Below are positions 1 to 5,047 of a stretch of DNA of 5,047 bases, one piece after another; positions within the stretch are counted from its first letter, which is position 1, and each line of letters begins with the position of its first letter. Both the position numbers and the translations under genes were made by a program. Source of the DNA: Actinomycetota bacterium (GTDB lineage: Bacteria; Actinomycetota; Actinomycetes; S36-B12); contig WLLZ01000134.1 of NCBI GenBank assembly GCA_009700485.1, forward strand, positions 1 to 5,047, written 5' to 3'. Below the pieces are notes generated by a model. The model was not told the origin of the DNA and searched no databases. It worked only from the letters and a program-made list of their open reading frames with translations.

Positions 1-1062
1 GTAAGTATCACGGTTCCTGAAATATTGGCCCACCGAGCCGACTATGACCTCGTGCGTCGAATGCGTGCGTCAATTTGCGTTCTGGGCCCGCTACTGGCTC
101 GATGTGGTGCGGCTGATGTGGCATTGCCCGGTGGCGACAACATTGGCTCGCGCGGGCTTGATCTGCATATCGCGGGCTTGCGGAAATTGGGTGCTGAAGT
201 CACCAATGAGCATGGCTACCTAATTGCCTCGGCCCAGCAGCGATTAACGGGTGGATCAATTTGGCTGGACTTCCCGAGTGTCGGGGCGACTGAAACAATA
301 TTGATGGCCGCCGTAACTGCCAACGGTGTCACGGTTATCGAGAATGCGGCGCGCGAGCCAGAGATAGTCGATATTTGTCAGATGCTCATCAACATGGGTG
401 CATCGATTGACGGTGAAGGTACCTCAACTTTAACCATCGAAGGCGTTGAGCATTTAGAGCCGGTGGCGCATTGCACGGTCAGTGATCGCATCGTTGCAGG
501 TACCTGGGCGGTAGCGGCCACGATGACTCAAGGCGATGTCACGGTATTGAACGCGAATCCAGCCCACCTAGACGCGGCCCTAAATAAACTAGTTAGTGCG
601 GGTGCTCAGGTGAGTCATGTCGCTGGCGGTTTCCGGGTGGTCATGGACAACCGGCCCTTGGCCGTCGATGTTGTCACCTTGCCGTACCCGGGGTTCCCGA
701 CCGACCTGCAACCACAGTTCATCGCGCTAAATGCCATCGCTAGCGGCGCCGCTCTGGTTACCGAAAATCTCTTCGAAGCGCGCTTTCGCTTCGTCCAGGA
801 GTTAGCCCGGCTCGGCGCCGATGTGCGAACCGATGGTCATCATGCTTTGGTTCGAGGCCGCTCACATTTATCCGGTGCACCGGTCGAGGCGACCGATATT
901 CGCGCGGGAGCTGGCTTGGTGCTCGCTGGCTTGGTAGCCGATGGCACCACGACCATCTACGGGGTTTCGCATATTGATCGCGGTTATGCCGACTTGGTAC
1001 CGGCACTACGTGTACTCGGCGCCCAAGTTGAACGAATTGAGGCTGAGTCGCTTTTTACTTAA
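1..1062 (+). CDS. murA: UDP-N-acetylglucosamine 1-carboxyvinyltransferase (MurA), 5' end outside window
   Basis: This cytoplasmic enzyme transfers enolpyruvate from PEP to UDP-GlcNAc, the first committed step of peptidoglycan synthesis. The frame is open from base 1 and gives 353 residues. Against the usual 420-450 residues, roughly the first 75-80 are missing, including the catalytic Lys-Asn near the N-terminus; the TTG at 25 is internal, not a start. Visible family landmarks are MRAS (E. coli Arg91 region), the active-site loop PGGDNIGSRGLDLH with Arg at 151-153 (E. coli Arg120), SVGAT, ENAAREPEIVD, FPTD with Asp at 703-705 (Asp305), ATDIRAG with Arg at 901-903 (Arg397), and HIDRGY near the C-terminus. 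The loop residue matching E. coli Cys115 is Asp (136-138), as in Mycobacterium tuberculosis MurA, and the Pro that normally follows the loop Arg is Gly. The 3' end overlaps the convergent small gene by 8 bp. The family call is certain; fosfomycin insensitivity is inferred. Confidence 0.97.
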   Translation, partial: VSITVPEILAHRADYDLVRRMRASICVLGPLLARCGAADVALPGGDNIGSRGLDLHIAGLRKLGAEVTNEHGYLIASAQQRLTGGSIWLDFPSVGATETILMAAVTANGVTVIENAAREPEIVDICQMLINMGASIDGEGTSTLTIEGVEHLEPVAHCTVSDRIVAGTWAVAATMTQGDVTVLNANPAHLDAALNKLVSAGAQVSHVAGGFRVVMDNRPLAVDVVTLPYPGFPTDLQPQFIALNAIASGAALVTENLFEARFRFVQELARLGADVRTDGHHALVRGRSHLSGAPVEATDIRAGAGLVLAGLVADGTTTIYGVSHIDRGYADLVPALRVLGAQVERIEAESLFT

Positions 1063-1381
1063 TGCGAGCTAATACCTTTTTGGCGGTTTCGACATCCGCG
1101 GGCCACACCATCAACCTTGGGCCCTCGTTAGTTTGAGCCAGATTCGCCCGCAGTCCAGCCTCTTGGAGCCCCCGGCGCCAGATTTCCCCTTCGATATAGG
1201 TACTTGGTGAGGCGATGGCGACCAACATCCCGTACTCAGAAGGGGGGCCAGAACGCGCCGGGCCAGCAACCACGGAGGAGCCACGGCTAAAAGCCCAGCG
1301 CAGGATCAAGACGAGTACCAAGATTCCCAGCACGGCGATAACAGGCCCAAAAGCGAAGGAGTAGGCATTCCAGGAGGGCAC
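1055..1381 (-). CDS. Small single-pass membrane protein with a cytosolic DUF2007-like domain, function unknown
   Basis: A 108-residue protein of unknown function. Residues 1-8 are polar or aromatic. Residues about 9-31 form one strongly hydrophobic segment (FAFGPVIAVLGILVLVLILR) that ends in R/W/R, so an N-out membrane anchor is likely. A Gly/Pro/Ser linker (about 32-48) leads to a compact C-terminal domain (about 49-108, YGMLV...IKx) with alternating strands and helices. This resembles the small 'putative signal transducing protein' DUF2007 fold; the resemblance is judged by eye and is tentative. I chose the GTG at 1379-1381 because the membrane segment starts just after it and a GGTGAG stretch about 9 bases upstream could pair with 16S rRNA. 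The frame stays open for 112 more codons upstream, but that part runs antisense through the mutase start, is Cys/Pro/Arg-rich and looks non-coding. The gene diverges from the mutase and converges on murA. Confidence 0.78.
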   Translation of the reverse strand: MPSWNAYSFAFGPVIAVLGILVLVLILRWAFSRGSSVVAGPARSGPPSEYGMLVAIASPSTYIEGEIWRRGLQEAGLRANLAQTNEGPRLMVWPADVETAKKVLARIK

Positions 1382-1417
1382 GCCGCAAGTCTCACCCACT
1401 TTGGGCGTTCCCGCACG

Positions 1418-1452
1418 GTGACCTCGGTTCTGGGCCTCGCTACCCTTACCGG
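1418..1452 (+). promoter_or_regulatory. Candidate promoter for the mutase-nucS-hbd unit, giving a leaderless transcript
   Basis: A -35-like GTGACC (1418-1423, four of six matches to TTGACA) is followed by exactly 17 bases and then a -10 hexamer TACCCT (1441-1446), which fits the actinobacterial TANNNT pattern. Six bases later comes the GTG at 1453, so transcription would begin at or next to the start codon. No Shine-Dalgarno sequence is present before this GTG, which agrees with a leaderless mRNA. Leaderless genes with this spacing are common in Actinobacteria (established knowledge); the assignment to this gene is inference. The rest of the 71-bp divergent region shows no riboswitch-sized structure and no clear promoter for the opposite gene. 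Confidence 0.55.
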
Positions 1453-3468
1453 GTGACCGCCTCGAAGGACAACTCGCGCCGCAAGGACAAACCTTGGTTA
1501 ATCCGGACATATGCCGGTCACTCTTCACCTGGTGAGTCCAATGCCCTGTATCGGCGCAATTTAGCCAAGGGGCAAACCGGGCTGTCGGTGGCATTTGATC
1601 TACCCACCCAAACCGGTTACGACCCGGATTCGCCGATGGCCCTTGGCGAGGTTGGCAAAGTTGGGGTACCGATTGCGCACTTAGGCAATATGCGGACGCT
1701 ATTAGATGCCATCCCACTCGACAAAATGAATACCTCCATGACCATCAATGCAACGGCCATGTGGATGTTGGCCCTGTACGTGGTTGCCGCTGAAGATGCT
1801 GGCGTACCGGCCAACTTATTACAGGGCACAACCCAGAATGACATCATTAAAGAGTATCTATCGCGCGGCACCTACGTTTTTCCACCAGGGCCATCCTTGC
1901 GGTTGACCACGGACATGGTCACCTATACGGTGCAGAACATTCCCAAATGGAACCCGATAAATATCTGCAGTTACCACCTGCAAGAGGCTGGGGCGACTCC
2001 CATCCAAGAAATCGCCTATGCGTTGAGTACTGCAATTGCGGTATTAGATGCCGTTCGCGATTCGGGGCAGGTGGCCCCGGCTGACTTCGGAGAAGTTGTT
2101 GCTCGGATTTCCTTCTTCGTTAATGCGGGGGTGCGTTTCGTAGAGGAAATGTGCAAGATGCGTGCGTTCGTTGAAATGTGGGATCGCATTACTTTGGATC
2201 GGTACGGCGTGCAAAATCCAGACCAGCGCAGGTTTAGATACGGCGTTCAGGTTAATTCACTGGGCTTGACCGAGTCGCAACCTGAAAACAATGTGCAACG
2301 AATAGTTCTTGAGATGCTCGCTGTCACGATGTCAAAGGATGCCAGAGCTCGGGCGATCCAACTGCCGACCTGGAACGAGGCATTAGGTTTGCCCCGACCG
2401 TGGGATCAGCAGTGGTCACTTCGCATTCAACAAGTACTTGCATTCGAGAGCGATCTGCTGGAGTACGACGATCTCTTCACCGGCTCAGTTGTTGTTGAAA
2501 AGATCGTGACTGAAATGCTTGCCGAGGCAACCGCCGAACTTGACTATGTGCTGGGTCTAGGTGGCGCGGTCGCGGCTGTTGACAGTGGCTACATGAAGCA
2601 GCAGATGGTGCAAGCGCACTCTGAGCGACGCACTCGAATTGAATCGGGTGAGCAGATAGTCGTTGGAGTTAATGCGTTTCAAGAGAGCGAGGCCAGCCCG
2701 CTGTTAGCTGATCTTGATTCGGCGGTACTTGTCGTTGATCCTGAAGTTGAATCCCAGGCGATTGCCGATCTTCAGTCTTGGCGGGCCGCACGCGATGACA
2801 CCCGCGTTGCGACGGCACTGGCCGAACTACAGGAGAGGGCTAGAACTTCAGCGAACTTGATGAGTGCGACCATCGAATGTGCCCGAGCCGGTGTCACCAC
2901 CGGTGAGTGGACTTCCACCCTCCGTGAGGTTTTTGGTGAGTATCGGGCGCCAACCGGTATTAGCGGCGTGGTGGGGTCGGTTAGTTCGGATTTGGCCGAG
3001 GTGCGGCAGGCGGTCGAGATCACTTCCCGCGAATGTGGGTCGCCACTTCGACTCCTTGTTGGCAAGCCTGGCCTAGACGGGCATTCAAATGGCGCTGAGC
3101 AAATAGCGGTGCGAGCCCGCGACGCTGGTTTCGAAGTCATCTACCAGGGCATCAGGTTGACCCCTGAGCAGATCGTGGCGGCGGCCGTTGCCGAGGATGT
3201 TGACGTCGTCGGGCTATCTATTTTGTCCGGATCACATCGTGCGTTAGTGCCAGCTGTGGTTGACGGCTTGCGAGCCCGCGGCCTAAGCGAGGTGCCCGTT
3301 GTCGTTGGTGGCATCATTCCCGATGCCGACGCCAACTGGTTGCGTGAGCGCGGGGTGTCCGCGGTGTTCACTCCGAAGGATTACGACGCCACCGAAATTA
3401 TGCGCGCCATCGTCGATACGGTTCGTGCTGCCAAATCGATGCCGGCATTGCCAAATCCGTGCGCATAG
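1453..3468 (+). CDS. Adenosylcobalamin-dependent acyl-CoA mutase, MeaA/ethylmalonyl-CoA mutase type
   Basis: A 671-residue cytoplasmic enzyme predicted to rearrange an acyl-CoA carbon skeleton by B12 radical chemistry, probably ethylmalonyl-CoA to methylsuccinyl-CoA. The N-terminal TIM-barrel (about 14-400) carries RTYAGHSS with Tyr20 (methylmalonyl-CoA mutase Tyr89 position), AFDLPTQTGYDPD, MNTSMTINA and SYHLQEAGA with His175 (MCM His244 position). A linker (about 400-530) leads to the C-terminal B12-binding domain (about 531-660): DGHSNG at 542-547 supplies the axial ligand His544, followed by GLSILSGSH and VVVGG. Both domains are in one chain with no small-subunit gene, and the RTYAGHS and DLPTQTGYD signatures match MeaA/Ecm proteins rather than methylmalonyl-CoA mutase (RQYAGFS, DLATHRGYD). 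The length also fits MeaA (about 650-680). GTG 1453 is the only sensible start, preceding the conserved KPWLIRTYAG. The 3' end overlaps nucS by 10 bp. The family is secure; the substrate is likely but unproven, since an isobutyryl-type or another C4-C5 substrate cannot be excluded. Confidence 0.93.
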   Translation: MTASKDNSRRKDKPWLIRTYAGHSSPGESNALYRRNLAKGQTGLSVAFDLPTQTGYDPDSPMALGEVGKVGVPIAHLGNMRTLLDAIPLDKMNTSMTINATAMWMLALYVVAAEDAGVPANLLQGTTQNDIIKEYLSRGTYVFPPGPSLRLTTDMVTYTVQNIPKWNPINICSYHLQEAGATPIQEIAYALSTAIAVLDAVRDSGQVAPADFGEVVARISFFVNAGVRFVEEMCKMRAFVEMWDRITLDRYGVQNPDQRRFRYGVQVNSLGLTESQPENNVQRIVLEMLAVTMSKDARARAIQLPTWNEALGLPRPWDQQWSLRIQQVLAFESDLLEYDDLFTGSVVVEKIVTEMLAEATAELDYVLGLGGAVAAVDSGYMKQQMVQAHSERRTRIESGEQIVVGVNAFQESEASPLLADLDSAVLVVDPEVESQAIADLQSWRAARDDTRVATALAELQERARTSANLMSATIECARAGVTTGEWTSTLREVFGEYRAPTGISGVVGSVSSDLAEVRQAVEITSRECGSPLRLLVGKPGLDGHSNGAEQIAVRARDAGFEVIYQGIRLTPEQIVAAAVAEDVDVVGLSILSGSHRALVPAVVDGLRARGLSEVPVVVGGIIPDADANWLRERGVSAVFTPKDYDATEIMRAIVDTVRAAKSMPALPNPCA

Positions 3469-4142
3469 TCATCGCGCGCTGCACCGTCAACTATGTCGGT
3501 AGATTGACCGCATACCTACCCGAAGCCGTGCGAGTAATCATGGTTAAAGGCGATGGATCAGTACTTATTCACTCAGATGGCGGCTCGTATAAGCCGCTAA
3601 ATTGGATGAGCCCGCCGTGCACCATCCGGATTCAGGCGGGTGCGGGCGAAGTAAATACCGACATTGTCTGGGTAGTAGAAAATAAGGCCGGGGAGCAATT
3701 GCAGGTCACCATTCACGAGATTATCTCTGAGACCGAGCATGACCTTGGGGTTGACCCGGGCCTCCAAAAGGTGGGCGTTGAGGCCCAGCTACAAGCCCTG
3801 CTAGCAACCCATGTGAGTGTGCTGGGAGCCGGCTGGACGCTGATTCGCCGGGAGTATCCAACACCCATTGGCCCCGTTGATTTGCTCTGCCGAGATGGCG
3901 CTGGGGCCACGGTGGCGGTGGAGATCAAGCGGCGCGGTGAGATCGACGGGGTAGAGCAATTAACTCGGTATTTGACCCTCTTAAACCGCGATGCGTTGCT
4001 CGCCCCAGTGCTGGGGGTTTTTGCGGCCCAGGAGATCAAACCCCAGGCCCGGACCTTGGCGGAGGATCGCGGGATCAGGTGTGTGCTCTTGGATTATGAC
4101 GAGCTTTTGGGCACCGCTGATCCAAGTCTTCGACTGTTCTGA
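3459..4142 (+). CDS. nucS: Mismatch-specific endonuclease NucS/EndoMS
   Basis: A 227-residue nuclease that, in Actinobacteria and some archaea, makes double-strand cuts at mismatches such as G-T and substitutes for MutS/MutL (established for Mycobacterium and Corynebacterium). The N-terminal domain (about 1-90) carries YKPLNWMSPP at 44-53, whose Trp49 probably lies in the mismatch-binding pocket. The C-terminal RecB-like nuclease domain (about 105-220) shows VEAQL, GPVDLL with Asp141, and VEIKRRG with Glu155 and Lys157, the D-ExK metal site. GVEQLTRYL follows, as in the family. The last residues, SLRLF, fit the C-terminal motif through which actinobacterial NucS binds the beta sliding clamp. 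The GTG at 3459 gives the conserved start MRIVIARCTVNYVGRL. It lies inside the mutase 3' end with no Shine-Dalgarno sequence, so translation is probably coupled to the mutase. Length and motifs are complete; nothing is degraded. Confidence 0.96.
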   Translation: MRIVIARCTVNYVGRLTAYLPEAVRVIMVKGDGSVLIHSDGGSYKPLNWMSPPCTIRIQAGAGEVNTDIVWVVENKAGEQLQVTIHEIISETEHDLGVDPGLQKVGVEAQLQALLATHVSVLGAGWTLIRREYPTPIGPVDLLCRDGAGATVAVEIKRRGEIDGVEQLTRYLTLLNRDALLAPVLGVFAAQEIKPQARTLAEDRGIRCVLLDYDELLGTADPSLRLF

Positions 4143-4150
4143 TCAACTGA

Positions 4151-4156
4151 CAGAAT
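4151..4156 (+). promoter_or_regulatory. Weak possible -10 hexamer before the dehydrogenase gene
   Basis: CAGAAT lies exactly as far from the ATG at 4163 as TACCCT lies from the mutase GTG: six bases between hexamer and start codon. It keeps the key A at position 2 and T at position 6 of TANNNT but lacks the first T, and no good -35 is found at the right distance. It could allow a secondary leaderless transcript of the dehydrogenase independent of the upstream genes. The evidence is position and partial match only. Confidence 0.2.
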
Positions 4157-4162
4157 CCACCC

Positions 4163-5047
4163 ATGAGCAATTCTTCAACCACTTCCGCGTCCGGTTCGAT
4201 TACCAGAGTCGGCGTCATTGGTTTAGGCACCATGGGTGCGGGTATTGCCGAAGTCATCGCCCGCAGCGGATCGCAGGTCTGGGCGGTGGAGACCACCGAG
4301 GTAGATCTGGCGCGGGGTGTTAAGACCATCGAAGGCTCAACCACCAGAGCCGTCGCGAAGGGTAAGTTATCGGAGGAGGAGCGCATCGCGCTGCTTTCGC
4401 GCATCACTTTCACGACTAGCCTCAAGGACTTATCCGAAGTTGATCTCGTGGTTGAAGCCGTGCCCGAAAGCATGGAGATCAAGAGTGCTTTATTTGCCGC
4501 CCTTGATGCCATTACTCCACCGCATGCAATTTTAGCTAGCAATACGTCGTCGCTCTCGGTAACTGAAATCTCCGTTGCTACCGGGCGGCCCTCGCAGGTA
4601 GTAGGCCTGCACTTCTTTAACCCGGCTCCGGTACAAGCTTTCGTTGAAATTGTTCGCACCGTGGTTTCTTCACCTGAGGTAGTAGATGCGGTGGCCGAGT
4701 TCGCCCGCGGGCTCGGAAAGGAGCCGGTCGTTGTTGGAGATAAGGCCGGGTTCATCGCAAATGCGCTGCTATTTGGCTACCTAAACCATGCGGTCAAGAT
4801 GTATGAACAGAAATACGCGACCCGTGAAGATATTGATGCCTCAATGCGACTTGGCTGCGGGTTGCCGATGGGGCCGCTGGCCCTGCTTGACCTAATTGGG
4901 CTTGATACCGCCTATGAGATCCTCGACACGATGTACAAAGAGGGTCGCGACCGGCTCCATGCTCCCTCGCCGATCATCAAGCAGATGGTCACCGCAGGGC
5001 TGCGCGGCCGAAAGTCTGGTCGCGGCTTCTATACCTATGAGGCACAA
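4163..5047 (+). CDS. 3-hydroxybutyryl-CoA dehydrogenase (3-hydroxyacyl-CoA dehydrogenase family), 3' end outside window
   Basis: An NAD(P)-dependent enzyme interconverting (S)-3-hydroxybutyryl-CoA and acetoacetyl-CoA in the cytoplasm. 295 residues are visible with no stop before the window edge; it already reaches the GRGFYTYE motif that ends this family (about 280-300 residues), so only a few residues should be missing. The Rossmann domain (about 14-195) has GLGTMGAG at 20-27 and an acidic residue, Glu43, at the end of the second strand, which favours NAD over NADP (inference). Catalytic positions visible are NTSS (Ser129/130), GLHFFNP (His150), EIVR (Glu162) and YLNHAV (Asn208), with the helical C-terminal domain from about 197. 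The first 13 residues are a Ser/Thr-rich extension beyond the usual start. The ATG lies 20 bp after nucS with no clear Shine-Dalgarno sequence, so it is probably co-transcribed. With the mutase it suggests C4 acyl-CoA metabolism; FadB2 or Hbd would be alternative names. Confidence 0.94.
   Translation, partial: MSNSSTTSASGSITRVGVIGLGTMGAGIAEVIARSGSQVWAVETTEVDLARGVKTIEGSTTRAVAKGKLSEEERIALLSRITFTTSLKDLSEVDLVVEAVPESMEIKSALFAALDAITPPHAILASNTSSLSVTEISVATGRPSQVVGLHFFNPAPVQAFVEIVRTVVSSPEVVDAVAEFARGLGKEPVVVGDKAGFIANALLFGYLNHAVKMYEQKYATREDIDASMRLGCGLPMGPLALLDLIGLDTAYEILDTMYKEGRDRLHAPSPIIKQMVTAGLRGRKSGRGFYTYEAQ

Noticed and set aside
25..27. TTG at 25 as the start of murA.
   Set aside because: The frame is open to base 1 with residues continuing the MurA fold, and the roughly 75-80 N-terminal residues needed for the enzyme lie outside the window.
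151..180. Direct repeat CGCGGGCTTG at 151-160 and 171-180.
   Set aside because: Both copies sit within conserved MurA coding sequence and encode ordinary family residues; a 10-base repeat of this composition is not remarkable and nothing flanks it.
1382..1452. Search for a cobalamin riboswitch upstream of the B12-dependent mutase.
   Set aside because: The gap is only 71 bp, too short for the roughly 200-base element, and no B12-box-like conserved stretch is visible.
1382..1717. Upstream extension of the small minus-strand gene, open for 112 more codons through the divergent region and into the mutase gene.
   Set aside because: The translated sequence is Cys/Pro/Arg/Gly-rich with no domain character, lies antisense to the highly conserved mutase N-terminus, and the recognisable membrane segment begins right after the GTG at 1381.
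2772..3371. Open frames on the minus strand (2772-3140, 3141-3371) and a plus-strand frame at 2864-3076 within the mutase B12-domain region.
   Set aside because: They overlap an intact conserved domain in the mutase frame and show no recognisable protein features of their own.
4134..4153. Possible weak hairpin CTGT...ACAG around the nucS stop, considered as a terminator.
   Set aside because: Only four base pairs are clear, there is no T-run, and the next gene starts 10 bases later in the same direction, which fits read-through rather than termination.
4075..4755. A 226-codon open frame on the minus strand opposite the dehydrogenase gene.
   Set aside because: The plus strand encodes a complete, motif-rich 3-hydroxyacyl-CoA dehydrogenase here; the minus frame is Ser/Thr/Arg-rich low-complexity protein typical of an antisense shadow.

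Overview
This window is an ordinary-looking core segment of an actinobacterial chromosome. It holds five genes; murA is cut by the left edge and a 3-hydroxyacyl-CoA dehydrogenase gene by the right edge. An actinobacterial origin is inferred from three things. MurA has Asp where most bacteria have the fosfomycin-reactive Cys. There is a bacterial-type NucS/EndoMS mismatch endonuclease, which is typical of Actinobacteria. Short leaders with a TANNNT hexamer just before the start codon also fit. Base composition looks only moderately GC-rich by eye, and TTA and CTA codons are common. That argues against Streptomyces-like high-GC genera and suggests a mid-GC, possibly aquatic, lineage; the genus cannot be named from the sequence.

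Layout: murA (1-1062, +, 5' end missing) runs convergently into a small one-pass membrane protein gene (1055-1381, -), and the two overlap by 8 bp. A 71-bp divergent intergenic region (1382-1452) carries a well-spaced candidate promoter. The predicted transcript start falls on the GTG of a cobalamin-dependent acyl-CoA mutase of the MeaA/ethylmalonyl-CoA mutase type (1453-3468, +). The mutase overlaps nucS (3459-4142, +) by 10 bp. After 20 bp comes a 3-hydroxybutyryl-CoA dehydrogenase-type gene (4163-5047, +), which lacks only its extreme 3' end.

The last three genes look like one transcription unit, mutase-nucS-hbd. The mutase and the dehydrogenase both fit C4 acyl-CoA metabolism (acetoacetyl/3-hydroxybutyryl/ethylmalonyl-CoA), while NucS is a replication-fidelity enzyme carried between them. 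MurA makes a peptidoglycan precursor and is a separate unit. I found no RNA gene, mobile element, CRISPR array or convincing terminator. Nothing here looks like a wholly undescribed system. The points most worth a second look are the MurA active-site variant, the apparently leaderless mutase promoter, and the tight linkage of a B12 enzyme to the mismatch-repair nuclease.
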